Position numbers and translations under genes: made by a program. Shown in pieces: positions 52,701-57,059 of a stretch of 64,000 nucleotides of DNA (the first letter of the stretch is position 1; each line of letters opens with the position of its first letter). The notes below the pieces were generated by a model. It saw nothing but the letters and a program-made list of their open reading frames with translations, did not search any database and was not told the origin of the DNA. This stretch comes from Macrotis lagotis (Eukaryota > Chordata > Mammalia > Peramelemorphia > Peramelidae): assembly GCF_037893015.1 (NCBI RefSeq), contig NC_133666.1:656048869-656112868 (forward strand), written 5' to 3'.

Positions 52701-54267
52701 AGCAACTATAATCAAATTAAGAAATTTATAGGGTTCATTAATCCTTTTACACTTTCTGTGGAAAGAGGAGCTGAGAATTTCACCTTTTATGCTACCAAAT
52801 AACACAAAATTTCTACCCATCTGTGCTTAAAATTTCATTTTTTTTTAGGTTTTTGCAAGGCAAACGGGGTTAAGTGGCTTGCCCAAGGCCACACAGCTAG
52901 GTAATTATTAAGTGTCTGAGACCGGATTTGAACCCAGGTACTCCTGACGCCACCAGGGCCAGTGCTTTATCCACTATGCCACCTAGCGACCCCTTAAAAT
53001 TTCATTTTTGTTGATTTATACAACAAACAACAGGATTTCATTATCTTTAGAGAAAAAATCTTAATATAGACCAATATACTGTCACCAGTAACTGCTTTAT
53101 GTTTAAGCAATAATTATCCAGTTTTAAGTGCTTAAATGCCTTCTTAAAAGAAATGGAAAAAGAATGAGTGTTTTGATAAGATAATAACTCACACCGAGGC
53201 TTAAGGTTTTTTTCCTTTTTTTTTGAGCCTTAAGATTTGCAAAGCCCTTTCCTCACACAGATGAGGTCAAAGAGCTGATTCAGTGGCTGACGTAGGAAGG
53301 AAGCTCAGTTTATTCTCTTATTACACTTGGCATATTAGTACACTTCAATTCTTCAAAGGTAGATTAAAAAAATAGACAATACCTCGGCTGGATTAATATT
53401 ACTCAACTTTGCAATACATTCTGTAAAGAATAGTAGTTCAATTAAATTTTAACATTTGAAAATAGAGATTAATCATTCTTCTATGGTCCCTCATTAAGAA
53501 TTTGATAACCAAGTTAACAAAACCACAAAGGCAAATTAAAAACAAAAAGTATTTTCAACTAATTTTAGTCTCAATTTTGTGACTAGAATGTGGTCACACA
53601 GCATTTCTACTTTTCCTAGATCTATATCCACAGAATCAGGGCATCATAAGGACAAACAAAAAACATTGAAGGTTGGTTCAAAATTCCAGGAATTGCCTAT
53701 TCTGGATGGTTCATATTTTGCTTAATACACACACACACACACACACAAAACATCAAAAAAGGAAAATAGCTAAGATTCCTAAAAACACTGAAATTTTAAA
53801 GTGAGAGGGACTCACTATTTTTCCTCCTCCCATAAGACCTCTTGAATGAAGAGCTTTAAAATTAACAATCAAGAATAATGTGACTGCTTAATTTCATTAC
53901 TTAAAGAATTAAATTCTTGGAATTCCTACTATCTGAATTTCAATTTTTGCTTCCATAAAATAGTAAAACATTTCAATAAACAGTGAAATTTCATTATCTC
54001 TAGAGAAAAGCCTTACTAAAACAACAGGAATACATTATTGTCACCAGAAACAACTCTGAATTTAAGTAACCATTATCCAAACAGTTTAGTAATTAACATC
54101 AGTGGGCTCAGATGGCACTTTACCATTAAGGACTTACAATGAGTTTCCCCACTTTCGGCTTGATTCTGATTGCCTATGTGATTCAGCAGAGTCGCAGTAT
54201 GTTCGGGGATGCCATTGATAGACCTGCTCTCCAACAGGCCACCTTGCTCAGCAGGGGAAGAGTCCAT
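21414..54267 (-). CDS. GOLGA3: GOLGA3 (golgin-160), complete coding region, 23 coding exons
   Basis: Golgin subfamily A member 3 is a peripheral, cytoplasmic-face Golgi coiled-coil protein. Joined coding exons, high to low coordinate: 54267-54138, 51151-50909, 49067-48955, 47879-47197, 45037-44926, 44121-43815, 43236-43034, 39719-39582, 35631-35470, 35056-34688, 34239-34162, 33860-33597, 33043-32949, 31434-31218, 30493-30350, 30023-29826, 28908-28792, 28501-28362, 27310-27178, 26619-26497, 25178-25014, 24219-24059, 21621-21414. All junctions use AG/GT and keep frame. The sum is 4503 nt, 1500 residues plus stop; human is 1498. The head (residues 1 to about 400) is low-complexity and Ser-rich; about 400-1450 is heptad-rich coiled coil; a short divergent tail follows. 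Blocks such as KEYSFLRTSVPRGPKVGSLG, DTLKQSCWDLERAMTDLQN and TQKDKFTLQAKVTELK are near-identical to human as I recall it. The identification rests on remembered human sequence, but the length and phase agreement make it firm. Confidence 0.97.
21812..22090 (-). repeat. Longer marsupial SINE (MAR-like)
   Basis: TTTGTCCTTCATTTTCAAAG, GGTGATGCCATGACAAG and AACCATCTGGGACCAGAGAC match the copies near 13846 and 26146. It sits in the intron 190 bp before the last GOLGA3 exon, sense to the gene. Confidence 0.7.
22091..22849. other. GOLGA3 last intron, unique part
   Basis: No repeat or extra exon recognised. Confidence 0.4.
22864..23013 (-). repeat. tRNA-type SINE
   Basis: Flanks AGTTAAGAACTTT at 22850 and 23014. 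The right copy runs straight into the duplication of the next SINE. Confidence 0.88.
23038..23160 (-). repeat. tRNA-type SINE, internally deleted
   Basis: Flanks ACTTTCTAGACATTT and ACTTTTTAGACATTT (23022, 23161). About 35 bp of the middle is missing. It landed within the flank of the preceding SINE. Confidence 0.87.
23205..23412 (+). repeat. L1 ORF2 scrap and a second SINE fragment
   Basis: AATCAAAGAAATGCAAATTG (from 23232) is the L1 ORF2 C-terminal signature. 23328-23412 (TGTGTCTGACTCCTTGCAAC, GGCAAAGATACATGG) is the head half of another long marsupial SINE also seen near 55520. Confidence 0.5.
23413..24058. other. GOLGA3 last intron, near exon 22 donor
   Basis: Unique sequence; no further exon or repeat seen. 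Confidence 0.4.
24059..24219 (-). CDS. GOLGA3: GOLGA3 coding exon 22
   Basis: Encodes RKELKGETNSNPVTPVKIPD, CPVPASLLEELLKPPPTVSK, EPLKNLNSCLQQL plus two nucleotides: a proline-bearing break near the end of the coiled coil, strongly conserved with human. The acceptor is GTTTTTCAG and the donor GTAGGA. Confidence 0.95.
25014..25178 (-). CDS. GOLGA3: GOLGA3 coding exon 21
   Basis: Encodes 55 residues, NIKSELELAREDLSMTQKDK to QQLKLDLKHGKMKK; TLLQQNQQLKLDL is identical to human. The acceptor is TCTCTCCAG and the donor GTAGTA. Confidence 0.95.
25677..25842 (-). repeat. tRNA-type SINE
   Basis: Full-length, ending in a run of about 12 C on the plus strand. Flanks CCCCAATATCCATTTT and CCCCAATCCATTTT. 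Confidence 0.87.
26146..26430 (-). repeat. Longer marsupial SINE (MAR-like)
   Basis: GTTTGTCCTTCATTCTCGAC to ATCCACCGCTCCACCTA; carries an 11-G run near 26198. It ends 67 bp from the donor of coding exon 20. Confidence 0.75.
26497..26619 (-). CDS. GOLGA3: GOLGA3 coding exon 20
   Basis: Encodes 41 residues, LEDLKWEISQKEREIQSLKQ to EVEGIQLALQ. The acceptor is CATCCTTCAG and the donor GTAGCT. In phase at both ends. Confidence 0.95.
26746..26885 (-). repeat. tRNA-type SINE
   Basis: Flanks ACCTCATTCCATTTTT at 26731 and 26886. Confidence 0.9.
27022..27174 (-). repeat. tRNA-type SINE inserted at a GOLGA3 splice donor
   Basis: 153 bp, full-length. Plus-strand flanks TACCTATTGGTTTT (27008-27021) and TACCTCTTGGTTTT (27175-27188) are a 14 bp target duplication with one mismatch. 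The high copy spans the exon 19/intron boundary (exon starts at 27178), so the donor GT is inside the duplication and the SINE head supplies intron bases +4 onward. Confidence 0.95.
27178..27310 (-). CDS. GOLGA3: GOLGA3 coding exon 19, donor altered by a SINE
   Basis: Encodes about 44 residues ending QLDEQLDKQPVENQE (human QLDEQLSKQPVGNQE). The acceptor is CATCCCTAG. The donor reads GAG then GTAGGGGC: GTA belongs to a SINE target-site duplication, and the following GGGG is the first bases of a SINE inserted 3 nt into the intron. The exon itself is intact. Confidence 0.94.
27512..27696 (-). repeat. tRNA-type SINE with (ATTG)n tail
   Basis: Flanks CCACCATTAAT at 27501 and 27697. The A tail has grown into an ATTG/TCAA tetranucleotide run (27511-27545). 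Confidence 0.88.
28130..28360 (-). repeat. MIR-like old SINE beside coding exon 18
   Basis: ATCTTATAGCTGAGAAAATG, CACTTGAACTTAGGTCCCCT resemble MIR in reverse. It reaches within a few bases of the exon 18 donor. Confidence 0.5.
28362..28501 (-). CDS. GOLGA3: GOLGA3 coding exon 18
   Basis: Encodes VAAAKAEAGHNRRHFRAAAL to QLVQKLQAEADSL plus two nucleotides. The acceptor is TTGTAATAG, with a poor pyrimidine tract; the donor is GTGAGT. A MIR-like sequence begins right after the donor. Confidence 0.93.
28742..28791. repeat. 50 bp alternating purine-pyrimidine tract, (CG)n(CA)n
   Basis: Every step alternates R-Y from ATGCGTGCGCGC through the CG run to the CACACA run, ending at the GOLGA3 exon 17 donor. 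This is the classic Z-DNA-prone composition. Confidence 0.95.
28792..28908 (-). CDS. GOLGA3: GOLGA3 coding exon 17, donor inside a dinucleotide repeat
   Basis: Encodes 39 residues, VQAVLQRKEEEDRQMKQLVH then TLQTALEKEKAKVRSLKEQ. The acceptor is GTGGTCTAG. The donor is CAG followed directly by a (GT)n run, so the 5' splice site is GTGTGT and the first 50 intron bases are an alternating purine-pyrimidine tract. The human protein continues VAAAKVEAG, supplied here by the next exon, so the junction is well placed. Confidence 0.94.
29178..29341 (-). mobile_element. Possible short LTR fragment
   Basis: On the minus strand it begins TGTTATGTC, has CCAATAAAGACC and ends CCCCAACA, the layout of a small LTR or LTR piece. 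No duplication found. Low confidence; fossil. Confidence 0.25.
29619..29766 (+). repeat. tRNA-type SINE, antisense to GOLGA3
   Basis: Flanks AGATGTGTTTTGA at 29606 and 29767. One of only three clear tRNA-type SINEs lying antisense in the gene; it ends 59 bp from the exon 16 donor. Confidence 0.93.
29826..30023 (-). CDS. GOLGA3: GOLGA3 coding exon 16
   Basis: Encodes 66 residues, LQESRGFRKKIKRLEELNKK to KREADLVQLNLQ, almost identical to human. The acceptor is TTTTCCCCAG and the donor GTATCT. An antisense SINE starts 59 bp past the donor. Confidence 0.96.
30350..30493 (-). CDS. GOLGA3: GOLGA3 coding exon 15
   Basis: Encodes 48 residues, ERIQVLELELQTVGHSKMVL to REKVLELEDE. The acceptor is CTATCATCAG and the donor GTAGTC. 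In phase at both ends. Confidence 0.94.
31180..31200. repeat. 21-nt G homopolymer
   Basis: Uninterrupted G on the plus strand, 17 bp from coding exon 14. Confidence 0.9.
31218..31434 (-). CDS. GOLGA3: GOLGA3 coding exon 14
   Basis: Encodes AITEQKQKMKRLGSDLTSAQ to EAELTKLRAQVTDGGNNQALN (72 residues). The acceptor is GTATTCCAG and the donor GTAGGT. A 21-nt G run on the plus strand (31180-31200) lies 18 bp inside the intron, a C run on the gene strand. Confidence 0.94.
31435..32948. other. GOLGA3 intron between coding exons 13 and 14
   Basis: Holds a (GA)n run at about 31703-31728, one SINE, and TATG/ATAC-rich low complexity at 32720-32840. The open frames across the latter are repeat artefacts. 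Confidence 0.5.
32014..32150 (-). repeat. tRNA-type SINE
   Basis: Flanks ACCCAACTTTT at 32003 and 32156. Confidence 0.87.
32949..33043 (-). CDS. GOLGA3: GOLGA3 coding exon 13
   Basis: Encodes residues about 935-966, SLKFDREQLTSLTEVNEVLK then QQVEQMQLEAR (human SLQFDKEQMVAVTEANEALK). The acceptor is CATTTTCCAG; the donor is AAA with GTAAGT-type sequence; the exon ends in phase 2. Confidence 0.94.
33146..33301 (-). repeat. tRNA-type SINE
   Basis: Flanks TAGGAAATGCTATTTT at 33131 and 33302. Confidence 0.92.
33597..33860 (-). CDS. GOLGA3: GOLGA3 coding exon 12
   Basis: Encodes 88 residues, VMVEAYRRDASSKDQLISEL to ERDEMETQLQ, coiled coil. The acceptor is CTAGTAG and the donor GTGCAT, a weaker-looking 5' site than its neighbours. 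Reading through it stays open for a while, so the boundary rests on the human comparison (METHLQ then SLQF). Confidence 0.92.
34162..34239 (-). CDS. GOLGA3: GOLGA3 coding exon 11 (78 nt)
   Basis: A small in-phase exon of 26 residues, VENLQQESIALKKQTQKVKE then QFLQQK (human VEHLQQETAALKKQMQKIKE). The acceptor is TTCTGTCACAG and the donor GTAGAG. Confidence 0.93.
34688..35056 (-). CDS. GOLGA3: GOLGA3 coding exon 10
   Basis: Encodes 123 residues, VKLTLHQRDLQLDALQQEHL to EIAIKCSQ. The acceptor is TTTCCTCCAG and the donor GTAAGC. The intron carries a 15-nt C run on the plus strand at 34631-34645 (a G run on the transcribed-sense strand), 42 bp past the donor. Confidence 0.95.
35270..35350 (-). 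repeat. MIR-like scrap
   Basis: GATGACTTGCCCATGATTAT and GCAAGATTTGAACCTAGGTC. Diverged. Confidence 0.4.
35470..35631 (-). CDS. GOLGA3: GOLGA3 coding exon 9
   Basis: Encodes 54 residues, ADMLDQEAAFIQIQEAKSLV to SATSLEQQLQQ. The acceptor is ACATCTAG and the donor GTGAGG. In phase at both ends. Confidence 0.95.
35640..36599 (+). mobile_element. GOLGA3 intron sequence with L3/CR1 remnant
   Basis: 36400-36545 (CCCCTGGGGACCAGTGTCAG, TTTTTATAGATGATTTGTAA) resembles the RT region of L3/CR1 in plus orientation. The rest is unassigned, with a 10-nt G run near 35967. Confidence 0.45.
36601..36757 (-). repeat. tRNA-type SINE
   Basis: Flanks GGCCACAAAATTTCTT (36585) and GGCCACAAATTTCTT (36758). It splits L3/CR1-like sequence. 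Confidence 0.9.
36981..37136 (+). repeat. tRNA-type SINE, antisense to GOLGA3
   Basis: Flanks CAACTACTACAT at 36969 and 37137. Confidence 0.9.
37150..38020. other. GOLGA3 intron, unique sequence
   Basis: No exon or repeat recognised apart from a T run near 37238. Confidence 0.4.
38033..38177 (-). repeat. tRNA-type SINE
   Basis: Left flank ATCTGTACTTTT (38021), right flank ATCTGTACTCTTTT (38178). Confidence 0.88.
38190..38347 (-). repeat. tRNA-type SINE inserted at the flank of another
   Basis: Starts inside the right duplication of the 38033 copy; right flank ATCCATACTCTT (38349). A two-step insertion at one site. Confidence 0.83.
38572..38726 (-). repeat. tRNA-type SINE
   Basis: Flanks TAGAGCAATTTTT at 38559 and 38727. 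Confidence 0.92.
38740..39581. other. GOLGA3 intron 3' of coding exon 8, unique
   Basis: No exon or repeat recognised. Confidence 0.4.
39582..39719 (-). CDS. GOLGA3: GOLGA3 coding exon 8
   Basis: Encodes 46 residues, VGQMTQAGILEHLKLENVSL to IAVQLQNIE, in phase at both ends. The acceptor is TTCTTCCAAG and the donor GTGAGA. Coiled-coil segment. Confidence 0.95.
40030..40215 (+). repeat. MIR remnant
   Basis: TGGAGCTGGGTTTGAATTTT, GGGTTACCTGCAAAATGG, CCAGGGTTGTTGTAAGGATT: head, core and tail order of MIR. Confidence 0.65.
40233..41290 (+). mobile_element. L3/CR1 LINE 3' remnant
   Basis: Contains a decayed CR1-type RT segment (GTAGATGATACAAAGCTAAG near 40336), the GGCAATCAGGATGGTCAAGA block near 40726 and the 3' end (AAGCTCAAGCAGGGGCTAGA near 41186). 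No open frame. Confidence 0.6.
41291..42129. other. GOLGA3 intron between coding exons 7 and 8, unique part
   Basis: No exon or repeat recognised; A-rich low complexity near 41935-41990. Confidence 0.4.
42130..42925 (+). mobile_element. L1 3' end: ORF2 C-terminus and 3' UTR
   Basis: Antisense in a GOLGA3 intron. AATGATCAATGTTGGGAAAA, TAAGTCTGTATCCCAAAGAG, TGTCCATCAATTGGGGAATG and CATCCACATCCAGAGAAGGA are marsupial L1 end signatures; AATAAATG lies near 42909. Decayed. Confidence 0.85.
43034..43236 (-). CDS. GOLGA3: GOLGA3 coding exon 7
   Basis: Encodes residues about 530-597: VHDLRQQMTALQNQLQQVQL through QQQLALAQEARVRLQSEM to AHIQ. The acceptor is TTGATTCTAG and the donor GTAGGC. An old L1 3' end lies about 110 bp downstream in the intron, in antisense. 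Confidence 0.96.
43653..43672. repeat. 20-nt G homopolymer
   Basis: Uninterrupted G on the plus strand, in the intron past coding exon 6. Confidence 0.9.
43815..44121 (-). CDS. GOLGA3: GOLGA3 coding exon 6
   Basis: Encodes residues about 428-529 (ALKEKTELQAQLAALDTKLQ to KVEDMQKNILSKDNT), coiled coil. The exon ends in phase 1 with donor GTAGCC. It is conserved along its whole length. Confidence 0.96.
44122..44925. other. GOLGA3 intron between coding exons 5 and 6
   Basis: Unique, moderately GC-rich; a 16-nt G run at 44702-44717. No exon seen. Confidence 0.5.
44926..45037 (-). CDS. GOLGA3: GOLGA3 coding exon 5
   Basis: Encodes residues about 390-427 and opens the coiled coil: VLQVLKEKMRLEGQLEALSL is almost the same as human. 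The acceptor is TTGCCTTTCAG and the donor GTAACC. Confidence 0.95.
45038..45950. other. GOLGA3 intron past coding exon 4, unique part
   Basis: No exon or repeat recognised. Open frames here (for example 45059-45505) lack any match I know. Confidence 0.4.
45965..46122 (+). repeat. tRNA-type SINE, antisense to GOLGA3
   Basis: Flanks AAATGAAATTCTG on both sides; (GAAT)n tail. Confidence 0.9.
46880..47030 (+). repeat. MIR remnant
   Basis: AAGACCCAGTTCAAATCCTA, CAACCTGTGGGACCCTGCCC and TGAGGATTGGACTAGATCAT. Confidence 0.55.
47197..47879 (-). CDS. GOLGA3: GOLGA3 coding exon 4 (large head exon)
   Basis: At 683 nt this is the largest exon, residues 163 to about 390. It carries the end of the Ser-rich head: TLDPELMFNPETLPRAS, KEYSFLRTSVPRGPKVGSLG, a basic stretch KEKKSSKSSKIR (about 222-233, where human golgin-160 has a nuclear-localisation-type sequence) and an acidic Ser run NDSDSSSYSS. 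SELD(300)G matches the human caspase site SEVD(311)G. After it come about ten residues with no human counterpart (SEVGLKLDG region). Confidence 0.96.
48440..48840 (+). mobile_element. L3/CR1 LINE remnant
   Basis: Reads like a decayed CR1 RT tail: ATCAATGACCTGGCATCTAT, GATGACATGAAACTGGGG, AAAAAGATCTTAACAGACTG, with frame breaks throughout. Confidence 0.6.
48955..49067 (-). CDS. GOLGA3: GOLGA3 coding exon 3
   Basis: Encodes about residues 125-162: STESSLPLEKEEQIRLQARR, then RLEEQLKQYRVKRHQER. The acceptor is ACTCTAG and the donor GTAAGA. The human caspase site STD(139)S reads STES here (Glu128). Confidence 0.95.
49068..50908. other. GOLGA3 intron between coding exons 2 and 3
   Basis: Unique AT-rich intron; no SINE, LINE or further exon recognised. 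Confidence 0.5.
50909..51151 (-). CDS. GOLGA3: GOLGA3 coding exon 2
   Basis: Encodes about residues 44-124. The acceptor follows a T-rich tract (TTTTTTCCAG); the donor is GTAAGC. The first half is diverged; SPGVAGFHDNLRKSQGSSAEG and LSLPMQET are nearly identical to human. The human caspase-2 site ESPD(59)G has no equivalent here. Confidence 0.94.
51699..51846 (-). repeat. tRNA-type SINE
   Basis: Flanks ATGAGTTCCTATTCTT at 51683 and 51847. Confidence 0.9.
51937..52097 (-). repeat. tRNA-type SINE
   Basis: Flanks CAATTCATCTTTT (51924) and CAATTCACTTTT (52098). Confidence 0.9.
52110..52826. other. GOLGA3 intron between coding exons 1 and 2, unique part
   Basis: AT-rich, nothing recognised. Confidence 0.4.
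52843..52993 (-). repeat. tRNA-type SINE
   Basis: Flanks TTAAAATTTCATTTTT at 52827 and 52994, identical, suggesting a fairly young copy. Confidence 0.93.
53010..54137. other. GOLGA3 intron past coding exon 1, unique part
   Basis: AT-rich; (CA)n at about 53728-53747. No exon seen. Confidence 0.4.
54138..54267 (-). CDS. GOLGA3: GOLGA3 coding exon 1 (start codon)
   Basis: Encodes residues 1-43 plus one nucleotide, beginning MDSSPAEQGGLLESRS (human begins MDGASAEQDGLQEDRS). The donor is GTAAGT at 54137-54132. The rest of the exon differs from human and is four or more residues shorter, typical of the weakly conserved head. Confidence 0.93.
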
Positions 54268-54451
54268 GGTAGCTTGGGAGTCCAGACAGTCGTGGGGCAA
54301 ACAGGAGCTTAGGAATCAGCCCAGAGCAAAATCTGGCTTTCCCCCCTCCATCAGAAGTAGTCAAAATCCATTCAAAAACACAGTGCAAACGTTTCCATCT
54401 GCTGGCTGGCGTTGGTCAGACGTTGGGAACCCAGGAAGTGAAGGAGGCAGC
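54268..54451 (-). other. GOLGA3: GOLGA3 5' UTR part of the first coding exon
   Basis: The ATG at 54267-54265 sits in a near-perfect Kozak context (ACCATGG on the minus strand). The best upstream acceptor is a TGTCCTGTTTGGTTGCAG tract ending at 54452, which would give 184 nt of leader in this exon. The frame stays open upstream to 54300 but has no other ATG there. The acceptor choice is inferred. Confidence 0.6.
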
Positions 54452-54559
54452 CTGCAACCAAACAGGACATTATCCCAGGCCTCACTCTCAGGAAAACACC
54501 ACTTCCAAGCTATGTGGGTGAGATTTTGTTTGATGCAAGGAATATGATTAAGCATCACT

Positions 54560-54720
54560 ATATGTGCTAAGCACTTACTGTACCTTCAAGACGCTGTGCT
54601 CGGTAGTGGGCTACAAAATTGAAAACAGACCCAGTTCCTGACCTCAAGGAGCTTACCACTAGCTAAGGGAGGGGCCATGAGTACAAATACCACCTAAGAC
54701 AATAAATAGAAAAGAGTAAA
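54560..54720. repeat. Old interspersed repeat
   Basis: GTGCTAAGCACTTACTGTAC, GACCTCAAGGAGCTTACCAC: same family as 2170 and 14590. Confidence 0.5.
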
Positions 54721-55054
54721 GAACTGAGATTGTACAAAGCACTTTACCAGAAAGTAGAGTAAGTCTAAGATCACACTGGATCCTTTCCAGTGGTCCTCTG
54801 AGTAATCACTGCAGATATTTTAGAGATGAGGAAACTGAAGTTTGACGTTAAGTGATTTGCCTTACCTGGCCTGTGGTATAAAAGAAGTGAAGAGGGATAG
54901 TGGAGAGAGGTTAGTAGAAAGAGGAGGAAGGGCCTGAAGCTTGGAGCCCTTTCAGACAGAAACAAAAGGGAGGAGTGGGGAGAACATTTTCAAAATGAAC
55001 ACTTAGGGCTCCTGGGATGAGTTAAACTACACAGAGAAGCTATTTAGCATTTTT

Positions 55055-55256
55055 CCTTCCTTCCTTCCTTCCTTCCTTCCTTCCTTCCTTCCTTCCTTCT
55101 TTCTTTTAAAAGGTTTTTGCAAGGCAATGGGGTTAAGTGGCTTGCCCAAGGCCACACAGCTAGGTAATTATTAAGTGTCTGTTTCCAGATTTGAACTCAG
55201 GTCCTCCTGACTCCGGGGCTGGTGCTCTCTATCCACTGAGCCACATAGTCTGTCCC
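55055..55256 (-). repeat. tRNA-type SINE with (TTCC)n tail expansion
   Basis: A (TTCC)n run (about 55055-55099) abuts the A/T tail of a full-length SINE. Weak flanks CATTTTT on both sides. The microsatellite probably grew from the SINE tail. Confidence 0.82.
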
Positions 55257-55519
55257 CATTTTTATTTTTGAAGAGGAATAGCCAAAAGGACAAAAGATTA
55301 AAAGGATGTTACATTCAATATCATTCCTACCATAAAACACTACTATTAAGCCTGAAAAAAACCTACTGAATAAGTTTCATTTCCATTTCATAAAGAACAC
55401 AAACAGAAAACATGAACTTGCTTATTTTTTCTCAAACTCCTATAGTGGCACTATAATTCATTCAATTTTCTGTATTCAAAATTTTGGGACACTTCTCTCT
55501 CTCCTCAACCTCACCTATC

Positions 55520-55728
55520 TAGGTTCAGTCATGCCCAACTCTTCATAACTCTGCGGAGCATACTGTCTATGGGTTTTTTTTTTTTGGCAAAGATAGTGTT
55601 GTAATTTGCCATTTCTTTTTTTGATGGATTAAAGCAAACATGAGTAAATGTTTGAGGCTCCATTTGAACTCAGGTTTACCTTGACCCCAGGCCCAGTGTT
55701 CTATTCATACTGTCATTTAGCTGCCCCT
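55520..55728 (-). repeat. Decayed long marsupial SINE
   Basis: CATGCCCAACTCTTCATAAC, GGCAAAGATAGTG, TTGAGGCTCCATTTGAACTC and TCATTTAGCTGCCCC. Related to the fragment at 23328. Confidence 0.6.
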
Positions 55729-55844
55729 AGTAGAATCTGGTCATCAAGTTATATGGATGCAAAATCTCTTGTGTCCATACCCTCTTTTCCATTCCACTAG
55801 GACTAGGAGAGTAAAAATTTCCATCAGATTCCCAGATCTAAAAC

Positions 55845-56360
55845 ATCCTTGTTATCTTCATTAGACACCCAAAGGCTTCCTATTGCTTGAGGGAAGTCCA
55901 TATTACACTGCTGATATGGTCTCATCTGCAGTCTTATTTCAGACCACCACTCTCTGTGGACCCTCTGTTCCAGTCAAATGGTCTTGTTCAGTGGCCCTTG
56001 CATAGGCTGGCCCTTTTGGCTGCTGTCCTTTTAAGATGTATTAGCCTCCCTCTGTCCAGACAGGATACCCTCAGTTCTTTCCCCTAATGCTGACACATAG
56101 CCAGTTAAACTCTTGCTCTGATTCAAATGTCACTTCTTCCAGGAAGTCTTTTCTGGAGCAACCCCTTGTCTCCCTAATTATTACTTACTATGGACATCTC
56201 CTGCATTTACTGTTTATTCTTTGGTATTATTTCTTTATTTGTATCATAGCTGTCCACCACTCTGCAAGAACAGGGACATGTCTTATCTAAAATTTGCTTC
56301 TCCCAAGGGCTTAGTACAGTTCAGCAAACACACAGTAGGTGCTTAAATATTGATGAAGTT
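55845..56360 (+). mobile_element. L2 LINE 3' remnant
   Basis: AATGTCACTTCTTCCAGGAA, GTCTTTTCTGGAGCAACCCC, CAGCAAACACACAGTAGGTG then CTTAAATATTGATGAA: typical L2 3' end in plus orientation. Confidence 0.7.
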
Positions 56361-57059
56361 GTCAGATTTGATTTATAGAGCTTTTTAAAGTTACAAAGTG
56401 CTTTCACAATCATAAATCAAGGGCTTTGGATTTTTTATCTCCAGCAAAGGAAACAGATTCTCTCTTTTATCCAGCTGGTCTTAATAGTGGCATCCATTTG
56501 AGAAAGGGGATGGCTGATATTAAAACCGGATACACTTTTTCTCCTGAAAATTAAAGTGACCAATAGGGCTTGACACTTGACGGAGCCTATCTATATTCTA
56601 AACCTCTGGCAGACTAAATTTAGATTTGCTTCAGGCATCAGAAATACTTGGTTAGTGGTGATGGATTTTTTTTACGTCAACAGTATTTTTTTTTTCAATT
56701 ACACAGTTTTCAAAAGAATGGGCCATGCTCAAATGCAGCGGCGCTAAGCGAGCATGGACATTTCCCCCTCATCTACTTGTCAGGAAGAATCATAACTTCA
56801 ATCCAGTCTGTGCTTAGAGCTCCAGGTCATGTGCACTTAAATTTAACCCATGACTTGTCCAAGTTCCTGCTGGCGGGATCTCCACCAAAAGCAATCAGTA
56901 CAGGAAGATACATTTACTAAGTAAAACTAGTTCACCGATTAATAACAAAATTGGATATTACTTTACCGGGAAAAACATGACTACAAACATAACAAAGATT
57001 GGATCCGAGGCAGCCAGGCTGTATGAAACACAAACCACGGTTCATCTTTTAGAAGCAAT
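56361..57059. other. GOLGA3 intron 1 next to the CpG island
   Basis: AT-rich unique sequence; sharp composition change at about 57060. Confidence 0.4.
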
